Shown piece after piece: positions 55,256 through 64,000 of a stretch of DNA of 64,000 nucleotides. The stretch spans positions 18,008,001 through 18,072,000 of the forward strand of contig OX940869.1 in the NCBI GenBank assembly GCA_954871525.1, given 5' to 3'. The stretch comes from Parietaria judaica (taxonomy: Eukaryota; Streptophyta; Magnoliopsida; Rosales; Urticaceae). How positions within the stretch are numbered: the first letter of the stretch is position 1; each line of letters starts with the position of its first letter. A program made the translations under genes and the position numbers. Under the pieces are notes generated by a model. That model saw only the letters and a program-made list of their open reading frames with translations. It ran no database searches and had not been told where the DNA came from.

Positions 55256-56665
55256 ATGGCGAAGATGGTGGAGGTCTGTCGCGTCTCTCCCTTCAAAGAT
55301 GACTCTCAGTCTCTCTCCTCCGATTTCTCTCTGCCGCTCACCTTCTACGATATCTTCTGGCTCAAAACCCCCCCGGTCCAGCGCCTCTTCTTCTATAGCC
55401 TCCCCGACCCGAATCCCAGCTTCTTCTTCGACTCCATTCTTCCCAAGCTCAAGCACTCTCTCGCGCTCGCGCTCCGCCACTTCCTTCCCGTCGCCGGTCA
55501 CCTGACCTTGCCTACGAACTCACCGAAGCCCGTCGTCCTCTTCCGAGGCGACGGGAGTGACGCCGTCTCTCTCGCCATCGCAGAGTCCGATGCTGACTTC
55601 GATGAAATCTCCCGCGACGAGCCCCGCAAAGCGTCGTTGCTTTATCCTCTCGTCCCGGAACTGACCAGCTCTGAAAATGGAACCCCGGTGATGATGCTGA
55701 AAGTCACTCACTTTCCGGGGAAAGGATTCTGCATCGGCATCACCAACCTCCACGCCGTCTTCGACGGAAGGTCGGTGACCACGTTCGTCAAGTCGTGGGC
55801 TCACTTTTGCCGAGAAGACCGCCCTCTCCCGCCGGATCTTACGCCAATCTATGATCGCTCCGTCATCCGGGACCCGAATGGCCTTGACACGCTGTACTTG
55901 AAGCAGTGGTTTAACGCCCCCGAGTCCGAATCAAGAGCCGAGCTTCTGAAATTATTAAACCATTCTCCGCCGGTAAGTCCACAACGACAATCCGACCTGA
56001 TCAGGATGACTCTCACTTTAACCCGGAACGACATATCAAAGCTCCGGCAAAAGATATTACTAGGTGCGACGCCACTGGAGATTCGCGAGGACGAGGTCCG
56101 CTTAACATCGTTTGTCGTTGCGATCTCCTACATCATAGTCCTTCTCGTCAAGGCGTCGGAGGAGAGCAGATCTTACTTCGCATTTGGGTGTGTAGCGGAC
56201 TTCCGGAGCCGTGTCAAGCCGCCGGTGCCTGAGAATTACTTTGGGAACTGCACCGGGATCCTTTCCGTTAATGAGGACATGAGGAAGCTGGTGGCTGTTG
56301 CTGGTGATGCGGCCCTGACGGCGGTCGTGAAAGGCGTCAGTGGCGAGATGAAGAACCGACTGGACCGCGAGGACGTCCTGGAAGGGGCGGAGGAGTGGGT
56401 GAGACTCATGCTCAATTATATGTCAGTAGCTAAAGAAGGCCGAACAGTCCGGGGCATCGGAGTGGCCGGATCGCCAAGGTTCGGGCTGTACGGAGTGGAC
56501 TTCGGATGGGGCCGGCCGCAGAAGGTGGACGTTGTCTCGATCGACCATTCGATCTCGTTGGCAGAGAGTAGAGATGGCAGCGGTGGCTTGGAGATCGGTG
56601 CCGTGTTGCCGAGACATGAGATGGAGATCCTTACATCATTGTTCCGCGTGGGACTTGATCAGTGA
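55256..56665 (+). CDS. BAHD acyltransferase, phenolic glucoside malonyltransferase-like
   Basis: Cytosolic enzyme of the BAHD family, which moves an acyl group from a CoA thioester to a hydroxyl or amine. The clade with a YFGNC motif mostly malonylates sugars of anthocyanins, flavonoids and other phenolic glucosides. The frame from MAKMVEVCRVSPF is 469 residues with no intron, usual for this clade. An in-frame reading further upstream has no ATG. The catalytic HxxxD is HAVFD at residues 166-170, YFGNC is at 328-332 and the structural DFGWG at 415-419; all are intact. The start has the family pattern of an N-terminal beta strand followed by LPLTFYDIFWL. The closest neighbour gene is the UGT on the same strand, fitting successive glucosylation and acylation. 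Malonyl-CoA as donor is inference. Confidence 0.92.
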   Translation: MAKMVEVCRVSPFKDDSQSLSSDFSLPLTFYDIFWLKTPPVQRLFFYSLPDPNPSFFFDSILPKLKHSLALALRHFLPVAGHLTLPTNSPKPVVLFRGDGSDAVSLAIAESDADFDEISRDEPRKASLLYPLVPELTSSENGTPVMMLKVTHFPGKGFCIGITNLHAVFDGRSVTTFVKSWAHFCREDRPLPPDLTPIYDRSVIRDPNGLDTLYLKQWFNAPESESRAELLKLLNHSPPVSPQRQSDLIRMTLTLTRNDISKLRQKILLGATPLEIREDEVRLTSFVVAISYIIVLLVKASEESRSYFAFGCVADFRSRVKPPVPENYFGNCTGILSVNEDMRKLVAVAGDAALTAVVKGVSGEMKNRLDREDVLEGAEEWVRLMLNYMSVAKEGRTVRGIGVAGSPRFGLYGVDFGWGRPQKVDVVSIDHSISLAESRDGSGGLEIGAVLPRHEMEILTSLFRVGLDQ

Positions 56666-57098
56666 TTCATTGGTTTTGGTATTATTTAATTATGTCCATG
56701 AAGTTAATTATCGGTTTAATATTTGAATTTGTGTAATTCTATATTTCAATTATTCTACCAAAAATAGATTGATAACATGATAAATAAGACAAACATGGCA
56801 AAGTCTATGAGTATGACTAGTTATTCTTCTAGGTCATGATCTCGTCAAATTTCATATGAGCCACATATACTAGCTAGTTAATCATCCTTGAGATTTTATT
56901 TTATAAATATTTTTTATTTTCCATATAGAAATTAATTATCCTTGCCTTGGGAACTATAATTTTCCAGCTGGTAGATGTGTATTGATGAACGTATCTGACG
57001 ATGCGTGCCACGATATTCATATCACAGATCTTATGTCCCAATCAATTTTTTAGCGACCTTTTTTCTTATAAGTTCAGTGTCTTTACTTCAAAAATATG
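56666..57098. other. 3' flank of the acyltransferase gene
   Basis: AT-rich, probably holding the 3' UTR. No further gene seen. Confidence 0.4.
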
Positions 57099-57106
57099 CA
57101 AGTGAA

Positions 57107-57699
57107 CTGGGCCGGCCCGATGGCTGGGCGAGTTGGGCGATAACTTCAGCATAAAATAAGATGAAAGAGGCATCCTTATTGTCGTTGTAAGTTATGTAAC
57201 TTGAAAGTTCAATAGGCAATAGCACATTAATTTTTGTTGCTAAAATTTAAATGAAAATTTAAGGACATTTTCCTTCTTCATGAAGAAAGTGACGATAAGA
57301 AGAACAAGTTTCATGGAGAATCGTAGAAGAAGAAAATACTTAGTACGTAGAAAAATCAAGAAAAAGAACATGCTCAGTGAAAAAAAAAAAAAACTTCATA
57401 ATTGTATATAACATAGTATATTTTTACCAAATATATTATAATTAAAAAATTGATTATTTTAGTGTAAATTGATATTATCAATAGGTTTCATGATCAGTTA
57501 AGAGGAACAAGTTTCATATAGAAGTGAAGAAGAAGAAGAACACGCTTAGTTGAAAAATCAAGAAAAAAATATACAAAAATGATAAATATTGGTATTTAAG
57601 CAAATGATATTTTATCAAACATATTATTATTAAATTTTTTTAAAAAGGACTCGTTTTAACTTTTCACCCAACGCCCCCGAAAACGTTGGGCCGGCCCAG
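57107..57699 (+). mobile_element. hAT-like MITE, copy 2
   Basis: 593 bp with perfect 12-bp inverted ends CTGGGCCGGCCC. Flanking 8-mers CAAGTGAA (57099-57106) and TAAGTGAA (57700-57707) match at 7 of 8, the hAT target-site size. No transposase is encoded. Confidence 0.82.
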
Positions 57700-57836
57700 T
57701 AAGTGAAAGAAATATCGAATTAGAGTTTTTGGGCCTCTTGAATTTAAATTAGTTTTATTTGGAATGTACGAATGTGGACGAGAATATAATAGAATATTAA
57801 TGATTATAATCAATATATATTTTGAGAGGTAAGATT

Positions 57837-58430
57837 CGTTTATATGCGTTTTTCAGAAACTTAAAAAATATAGACTCCAAAGACAAAATCAAAGCTCATT
57901 CATCAAAGTCAAGGCCCATTGATTGAAACTCGGGAGACAAAGCCCAATGATCAAAGTCTATTTCCAAAAAGTTGATTCCAACGATTCTAAAAGGTGACAA
58001 TGACCTTGAAAGGTCCCGACAACCCTACAAGATGATGACGACCTCAAGAGGCCCGAAAACCCTAAAAGGTGACGATGACCTTGGAAGTTTTCAATGATCC
58101 TAGAAGACGACAACAACTTCAAGGGATCCCGATGACCCAAAGAATGCGATGACGACCCTAGGAGGTCCAGACGACATTCCGTTGACTTGGTCTCGCGACA
58201 ACGTCAGCGACAAGACAAGCTCCTCCCAACGATGTAGAAGACCTCGCCAACAACCCAATAAGGCAAAAACTCTCATGAAAACATCAAATGACAATGAAAA
58301 AACAGTTTGACGAGGCACTAATTACGCTCTGACAAAGCAAGAGGCTTCGACTTGCAAGCTCACGCAACCTTTGCAAGTTACCACATCGACGGACGACAAA
58401 GAACACCCAACAACAACGAGCTTAGGAATC
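57837..58430 (+). repeat. Diverged LTR-like sequence with a 38-bp tandem repeat
   Basis: TTATATGCGTTTTTCAGAAACTTA and the AAAGTCAAGGCCCATT-like segments resemble the start of the family-A LTR at 37440. At 57985-58175, about five degenerate copies of a 38-bp unit (CTAAAAGGTGACGATGACC plus a GGTCCCGACAACC-like half) follow. The LTR body is not continued and gives way to a Tekay fragment. Confidence 0.5.
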
Positions 58431-58439
58431 GGTCAAACT

Positions 58440-58815
58440 CCTCTTCTCCCCGTAAGAAGGGAAAGTTGAGCCCAAGGTATGTTGGGCCGTATAAAATTTT
58501 GGAGCGCGTCGGGAAGGTTTCCTATAGGCTCGCTTTATCACCCGATTTGGCTGTTGTTCACAACGTCTTCCACGTTTCAATGCTAAAAAAATTTATATCT
58601 GACTCATCACACATCTTAGAGCCTAAGCCTATCAAGCTAAGTGAATCTCTATCATACGAAGAGCAACCAATAGAGATTCTTGACCGCAAAGAGAAAGCAT
58701 TGCGTAGCAAGACTATTGCTCTCGTCAAGGTTCTTTGGAGTAACCACTCATATTCTCAAGCAACATGGGAGAGAGAAGACGAGATGTGAACCAAGTACCC
58801 CTATTTGTTCTAGAT
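58440..58815 (+). pseudogene. Tekay-type integrase tail and chromodomain fragment
   Basis: GKLSPRYVGPYKILERVGKVSYRL, NVFHVSMLKKFI and the chromodomain ATWEREDEM followed by a stop are homologous to 31319-31674. Everything upstream is missing, so this is the 3' remnant of a second Tekay element. Codon 146 of the local frame is a stop where the intact copy continues. Confidence 0.85.
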
Positions 58816-58991
58816 TTTCAAGGACGAAAATTTTGTAAGAAGGGAGGATTTGTAATACCACAATCAATAGACGAGAAATTGTGACGTATACATGTATGAT
58901 GCGACAACGACTTATTTTCTTTATGCATGAATGTCACGTCTGTATTTATATATAAGCATATATATTATATGTTTAACATATATAATTATTA

Positions 58992-59395
58992 AAGAAATGG
59001 CTCTTAATAGCCAAATGAAAACATTTGATTAGCCAAATAGCCAACCTTTCATTTTTCTTAGCAAAATAGCCAAATTGATGAGGTGGCTATTTAATAACAT
59101 ATTTTATACCTATAATACCTTTTTAACATATTAACGTGTATTAACTGAGTTAATTTGTTTAAAAATAAAAAATCGTGATTAAAATTTTAACAAAAAATTA
59201 ATTTATTTTTAAACAAATTAACTTAGTTAATACACGATAATATAGTTAATAAACGTTAATACACGTTAATACAAGGGTAATACGGTCTTTCGTGATTTAT
59301 TAATGTGGTTGATTGGCTATTTGGCAATATTAATCAAAAGGTTGGCTATTTTGCAAAATAGTTTTTCTAACTTGGCTATATGGCTTTAGAGCCCT
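58992..59395. mobile_element. Mutator-like MITE
   Basis: 404 bp with long imperfect inverted repeats built from TAGCCAAATAGCCAACC and its complement. The 9-bp direct repeat TAATTATTA lies at 58983-58991 and 59396-59404, the size made by Mutator-type transposition. Confidence 0.65.
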
Positions 59396-59825
59396 AATTA
59401 TTATGTCTAAGATTATATTAAGAAAAACTTATGATATCGTTTTAGGTACCTTTATTTATACATATTTATATTTATATATATAAATAAATAAATGAGCAAA
59501 AGGAAAAAGGGGAGAGAGAAGGTTACACACGTATCACATTATAATAGTAAACCTTACAATTATAATAGGCCTTATGAAACTCCTATCTTTATGTGAAGGA
59601 GGCATTTTTATCTCTACCTTTATCTATTGTACAACAACAACCAAAATAAAGTCACCATCGTGCCCAGAAAGAAACAGAATGGAGCCTTTGAAGTCAAATA
59701 TACACCATAGAAAAAGGGAGTCGAATTATTGAATTACGTCTGGCTTACTGGTCAAAGGAAAAATGCCCAGTTGAACTCATGATGCTCCATCCAAGATGCC
59801 TCATACTTTTGTTCACTAGATAATG

Positions 59826-59877
59826 TCAGGGGTGAACAAGTGGGTATTCGGTGCGCTTTTTGTCAAATAATAGACCG
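59826..59877 (+). mobile_element. Truncated hAT terminus
   Basis: TCAGGGGTGAACAAGTGGG followed by TATTCGG is a typical plant hAT end. The rest was replaced where the family-B LTR begins. Confidence 0.5.
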
Positions 59878-60823
59878 TATTACGGGTATTTTACGCAATT
59901 GGTTTGATATTAATTAACAAAAGAAAAATTATTTAAATTAATTTTTCTTTTATTAATTAATTAATTATAATCAATTTTGCCCAAAATATTCACCGGAAGC
60001 CCGTTTTTGAAAAATAAATGGTCCAGATGATCCCAAAAATATCAAAACACCCAAAATCGATATAAAATTTGTAAAAAACGGCCTCAGGAAACACCCGGGG
60101 CCTCCGGGACACGTCGGGAAACACCCGAGCGAGCCACACAGGCCCCATGGGTCACCCGAGTGGGCCCCACAGCCCCCAAGAGTCACCTGACACGCGCCAG
60201 ATGACCCAGCAGGACCACCAAGGGTCAACTTGACCCCTCCACGTGGTAGCACGCCATTGGGCGCTAGGGAACCCTGCAACCAACAGGAGCTCGACGCGTG
60301 GAGGCTGACGCAGGAGCTAACGCAGGAAAAAATTTCTGAGAGCGAGAAATCACATAAGAGTGGAAGCCCTGGAGAAAATTCTGGCACTATCTACGACCCT
60401 CCTTACCAAGGTTCTAGATCCGTGAGGTGCTCGTTCTATCCAATAGTCTTGTATCTCCGGCAGATATACTGACTATGCGGATAGCCCGAGGACCCGGATC
60501 TGTCCCCGTGACGCCGGTTGAGGGTCTGGTCCACCAGGGTTCAGTGGAAAGTCGATAGTGTGATCTCCCCTACACAGTGGTCAGGAATCCGTTTTTGGTG
60601 TCCCGAACCTGTAATCCGGGCCAGGCCAAGTCCTGGTCCTATTAGCGACAGGTAGTGGAGTTTACACGGATTTCTGGTCATTGAGTCAGTGGAGGGTCCG
60701 TTTGACTCGAAAGTCCAGGAGCCCAAGCCCGAGAGTCATAAAAAGTCAACAAGACGACATTGGGCCCGGCCCAACACGAGCAATTGGGCCGCTGAATGTT
60801 TGAGGCATTTTTCTGCATCAACA
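59878..60823 (+). repeat. Family-B 5' LTR with promoter deletion
   Basis: It aligns with 40930-42260 at both ends (ATTTTACGCAATTG near the start, GAATGTTTGAGGCATT and CATCAACA at the end). About 400 bases, matching roughly 41370-41775, are missing, and these include the TATA box. Confidence 0.85.
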
Positions 60824-60845
60824 TTTTGGAGCTAGAAGGAGGGGT
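60824..60845 (+). other. Probable primer-binding region
   Basis: TTTTGGAGCTAGAAGGAGGG directly follows the LTR end CATCAACA. I did not assign a tRNA. Confidence 0.5.
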
Positions 60846-60880
60846 GCCACGAGTTTAAAACCTCGAGTCCCTACCAGCAC

Positions 60881-61380
60881 ATCCGACCACATTGGAAGAT
60901 ATTCGAGTGCATTCGAACGCACTCGAACACACTCGAAGGCATTCGAAGACATCCAGACGCATTCAAAGATATTCGAGTACATTCGAGCGCACTCAAACAC
61001 ACTCGAAGGCGTTCGAACACACTCGAAGGCATTCGAAGACATCCGTCCGCATTCGAAGATATTTGAGTACATTCGAACGCACTCGAAGACACTCGAAGGC
61101 GTTCGAACACACTCGAACGCACTCGAAGACACTCGAAGGCATTCGAACACGCTCGAAGGTGCTCGAAGAAACTCGAAGGCGTTCGAGCACATTCGAAGGC
61201 ATTCGAACACACTCGAAGGTGTTCGGACACACTCGAAGGTGGTCGAAGAAACTCGAAGGCGTTCGAACACATTCGAAGGCACTCGAAGACATTCAGAGAA
61301 ACTCGAAGGCGTTCGACCAAACCCGAAGACGTTCGAGGGCGCTCGAAGACATTCAAAGATACTCGAAGACGCTCGAAGCT
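60881..61380 (+). repeat. 500-bp array with an exact 10-bp period
   Basis: Fifty consecutive 10-base units of the form ATTCGAANNC or ACTCGAANNC, with no indel in 500 bases. Most units keep TCGAA. A higher-order pattern restarts with ATTCGAGTRC/ATTTGAGTAC at 60901, 60971 and 61061. With a 10-base unit every frame repeats after 10 codons, and none contains a stop, so long frames appear on both strands. Confidence 0.95.
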
Positions 61381-61383
61381 TTG

Positions 61384-62781
61384 ATGTCGGATACGACGGA
61401 AGGCACCTCTTCCCGCCCCGCGGGAAGTATCACTCTCAACACTCGGGCTCGGGTAAACGCACGCCAAACCCAGGCACTCAACCGGCCCGAGACAAGTACT
61501 CGACAAGAGCCCGCTGTCAACGAAGGAAAAGAACGGCTGACTCGGCTGGAAGATAGTGTCTTCCGCCTGGCTGATCTTGTGTCCAAACGCCTCGGCAACA
61601 ACGACACAAACCTTGAAGCCATTGACGAAGAGGAGAGTCCAGAAGAGGCCCTCGAACTCACACAACGAGGGCCACGTGCGACTCAGCGGGCCCGTCAAGA
61701 CATTCAAGAGCCGGCCCAATCACAGTCAACCCGACGTTCAGCCTTTGAACGTCTGGGAAGAGACGAAAGTAACGCTGAAAGCGTTAAGGCGCGGAAAAAC
61801 CGTCGTCTCCAGCAGGCGCCCGCCCGGGCACGCCCGTAAAATCAGGAGGATCTCCGTCACCGTCTAAGTCACTCCCATCAAGAAGAAGACTTACGACGAC
61901 ACCTCGAACGATGAAGGGAAAAACCTCGCCCTCAGAGAAATCCAGACAGTGCCGAGTCAGAAGGGTCTAGAAGTTCCGCACCCCCCGCCATGTATCACAT
62001 GTCGAGAAGAGCCAACACGGCTCCGGCACCTGACCCGACAGCACCCCCGCCAAACGACGGACTGAGAAACGAAGTCCAGACTCTAAGAAGAGAGCTGAGA
62101 GAGCTCGCCGCCGCCAATAGCACTGATCCTGCCAAACGAAGTATGGCGGAGGGAATCATCTCCCATCTCGCAAGCCACCTACTCGACGAAGATCTCAGCG
62201 GAGACCTCCGATTCCCGCTAAATCTCATCTACGACGGCACGATAGATCCCACATACCATCTGGTGCAATACCAGTTTGCCATGCGGGTAAAGAGATGCTC
62301 GCCCTCCACAATGTGCCAGGCGTTCTGCCTCACCCTTGCCGGACCGGCCTTCGAATGGTACCAACGACTCCCCAAAGGGTCGATTGAATCCTTTGAAGAG
62401 CTGAAGGATCGCTTCATATCCCGCTTCTCTAGCTCGATCACGCAGCGAAAAGGAAAATCGTACCTATTGTCCCTCAAGAAGCGCAAAGACGAGTCTCTCC
62501 AGGCTTACTGGAAAAGATTCACGGAGGAGGCAAATAAAGTCGTTAGCTATACCGACGATGACGCCGTCAACGCAGTAATCGACGGCCTCCCGGTGAGCGA
62601 ATTCACAGGCTCCCTTGTCGAGAAGAGACCTGCTTCCATGGCCGAACTAATGGCTAGGGCGGCAGAAGACATCGCCGCCGACGAATACTTCGTCAGTCGA
62701 AGCCAACTCAGCCTAGACGAGCAAAGCCGGAACGACCAAAGGAGAAATGATGACGAGCCTCAAAGAAAGAGGCAACGCTAG
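61384..62781 (+). pseudogene. Family-B Tat gag
   Basis: The probable start is MSDTTEGTSSRPAG at 61384, right after the array. The same frame is open upstream through the whole array to 60892. The N-terminal part runs to a stop at 61837 and frame changes lie near 61840-61910. From 61990 one long frame has the capsid region LAGPAFEWYQRLPKGSIESF, RFISRFSSSITQRKGKSYLL and a basic end, closed by TAG at 62779. The TAG sits where a glutamine codon would fit. Confidence 0.87.
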
Positions 62782-63630
62782 CAGCCGAACTCTAAAGGGC
62801 GACAACAGCGCCCTAAGCGAGCCGAGGGTTTCTGCAAGGACGCAAACTACACCCCGCTAACTGTGTCACCGACAATGATTTTCAACCTCCACAAAGAGAA
62901 GTTCGGCTTCCCACAACCTCTTCCCAGGAAGGCCAACCGAGACAAAGATCGGTACTGCGAATATCACCAGGATCACGGCCACTTGACGTTAGAATGCTGG
63001 CAACTAAGGAAACAAATCGAGCAGCTCATCCAGGACGGACAGTTAAAAGAATTCGTCAAGAAACACGTGGCAGGAAGCGGGAAAGCCAGTAACCCTCTGC
63101 CTCGAGAAGGTGAATAACCCCAAGACGATCACAAGCCTCGCCAAGACGAAGAGCAAACCAAAGGCAAAGCTCCCCAGTATCATGTTGTATCCAACAACAA
63201 GCGAAAGAGATACGCCCGAGCCCTGGAAAGTGACAGCGAGGAACACCAGATCAACCTCACGAACCTAACCAGTTCTACGACGGTGCTTCTTTGCCAAGCC
63301 ATCACTTTCACAGAAGAAGAGGCTCAACGAATCTCACACCCTCACAACGACGCCATCGTGATAGAGACGCTGATCGCCAACAACCGAATCAGGCGAGTAT
63401 TGATCGACAATGGAAGCTCGGCTGACGTTATCTTTAAGACCGCCCTGGAACGCATGAGTCTTGGAGGACTCGTCCCGACGCCCATCATGACCCCGCTCTA
63501 TGGCTTCAATGGAAAACCGGTCTTTGCCGATGGAGCCATCGACCTCCCAACAACATTCGGATCCGAAGATAGGGCCATGGTCACCAAAATGATCCGGTAT
63601 CTCGTGGAGGACCAACCATCGTCCTAAAAC
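62782..63630 (+). pseudogene. Family-B Tat zinc motif and protease
   Basis: It continues in the same phase as gag past the TAG. The CCHC-like YCEYHQDHGHLTLECWQLRK is near 62955-63014. A TAA lies at 63115. Then comes the retropepsin core RRVLIDNGSSADVIFKTALERM near 63394-63459 with PLYGFNGKPV. A TAA at 63625 interrupts it. Confidence 0.87.
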
Positions 63631-64000
63631 ATCATCATGGGAAGGCTGTCTCTCAACAAACTCCAGGCCATCGCCTCCACCTTCCACTTGCTCGTAAAAT
63701 TTCCCACGGAAAACGGGATCGAAATCCTAAGGGGAAGCCAACGGGAATCCAGAACCTGTTACGCCCAAGGAACAAAAACCGGGAAGAGCGAGTTGGTCAT
63801 CCACACGATCCAACAGCTAAATGAAAATCTCACCCCCGGTTCCGAGAAGGCACAGATGTTCGGCGAGCTCGACCCAAGAGACGCAAGGCGCAAACCCATG
63901 ATGGAACCCTCTTTCGATGTGACAACGGTCACCCTGGATGAAGAAAAGCCAGAAAGGACCGTTTCAGTCGGCGCCTAGTTGCCCGTCATGATTAAAACAC
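63631..64000 (+). pseudogene. Family-B Tat protease end and linker to reverse transcriptase
   Basis: NIIMGRLSLNKLQAIASTFHLLVKFPTENG marks the end of the protease region in the same phase. An acidic linker to VGA and TAG at 63976 follows. Reverse transcriptase lies outside the window. Confidence 0.82.

Larger units (their letters stand above)
58851..59877 (+). repeat. LTR of the second Tekay remnant
   Basis: It starts TGTAATACC after a purine tract (GAAGGGAGGA), right behind the chromodomain fragment, as a 3' LTR should. Its 3' limit is not defined; a hAT terminus near 59828 and the family-B LTR at 59878 follow. It contains a Mutator-like MITE. Confidence 0.6.
59878..64000 (+). mobile_element. 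5' half of a second Tat-lineage gypsy (family B)
   Basis: Order: 5' LTR, primer-site region, 500-bp decanucleotide array, gag, zinc motif, protease. It runs off the window before reverse transcriptase. Its LTR is the same family as the solo LTR at 40930-42260. The Gag and YCEYHQDHGHLTLEC motif are typical of Tat-lineage elements and related to the Tat copy at 850-17067 but diverged from it. Confidence 0.9.

Noticed and set aside
55175..55804. Minus-strand frames over the acyltransferase
   Set aside because: Shadows of the BAHD coding frame.
60881..61380. Possible CRISPR-like array
   Set aside because: The unit is 10 bp without spacers, and the genome is plant nuclear DNA.
60871..61719. 282-codon minus-strand frame and other long frames over the decanucleotide array
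   Set aside because: A 10-base unit without stops opens all six frames. The periodic FECVRTPSS-type peptide is a by-product of the repeat.
831..64000. Integrated pararetrovirus or other endogenous virus
   Set aside because: Domain order, LTRs, TSDs and tRNA primer sites all fit plant copia and gypsy retrotransposons; no envelope, movement-protein or coat-protein features were seen.

Overview
The window looks like eudicot plant nuclear DNA. It holds two plausible single-copy genes of plant specialised metabolism, a two-exon UGT85-type glycosyltransferase and an intronless BAHD acyltransferase of the malonyltransferase type. They sit on one strand, about 4.8 kb apart, inside a large field of Ty1/copia and Ty3/gypsy LTR retrotransposons and small DNA transposons. 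Nothing prokaryotic or organellar was seen. The species cannot be named from this sequence.

Layout. Positions 1-692 are the 3' part of a long LTR (family A). Positions 831-39538 are one decayed copia element with 131-bp LTRs and a perfect GATTA target-site duplication (TSD). It has been inflated from about 4 kb to 38.7 kb by nested insertions. (1) A Tat-lineage gypsy at 850-17067 sits in its 5' LTR and itself carries a chromovirus-like gypsy at 2496-7591 (TSD CAAGT). (2) A minus-strand copia lies at 18637-24574. (3) A Tekay/Del-type chromovirus lies at 25679-36324 (TSD TCAAT); its 3' LTR holds a 2,061-bp minus-strand non-autonomous LTR element at 32781-34841 (TSD ATAGG). (4) A family-A solo LTR at 37440-39266 (TSD GTGGC) splits the RNase H reading frame. 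Each insertion is bounded by matching termini and a short TSD, perfect in five cases and 4 of 5 in two.

Positions 39.5-48 kb hold a hAT-like remnant, a minus-strand copia gag scrap, a family-B solo LTR (40930-42260), a 3.95-kb copia element with TSD ATGCA (42492-46440) and a hAT-like MITE. The gene island spans 48.4-56.7 kb: the UGT (48540-50475), several MITEs (one with a tRNA-like Pol III promoter) and the BAHD gene (55256-56665). From 57.1 kb follow a second hAT MITE, a Tekay chromodomain/LTR fragment holding a Mutator-like MITE, and the 5' half of a second Tat-lineage gypsy (59878 to the window end). The leader of that Tat element is a 500-bp array with an exact 10-bp period, in frame with gag.

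How the parts work together. The only plausible host pathway is the UGT plus acyltransferase pair, which could glucosylate an acceptor and then acylate the sugar; this is inferred from family and position only. Almost all retrotransposon reading frames carry stops or frameshifts. The exceptions worth testing are the 373-codon ORF of the small minus-strand LTR element, the antisense coding block of the Tat element at 13.0-15.8 kb, and the decanucleotide leader.
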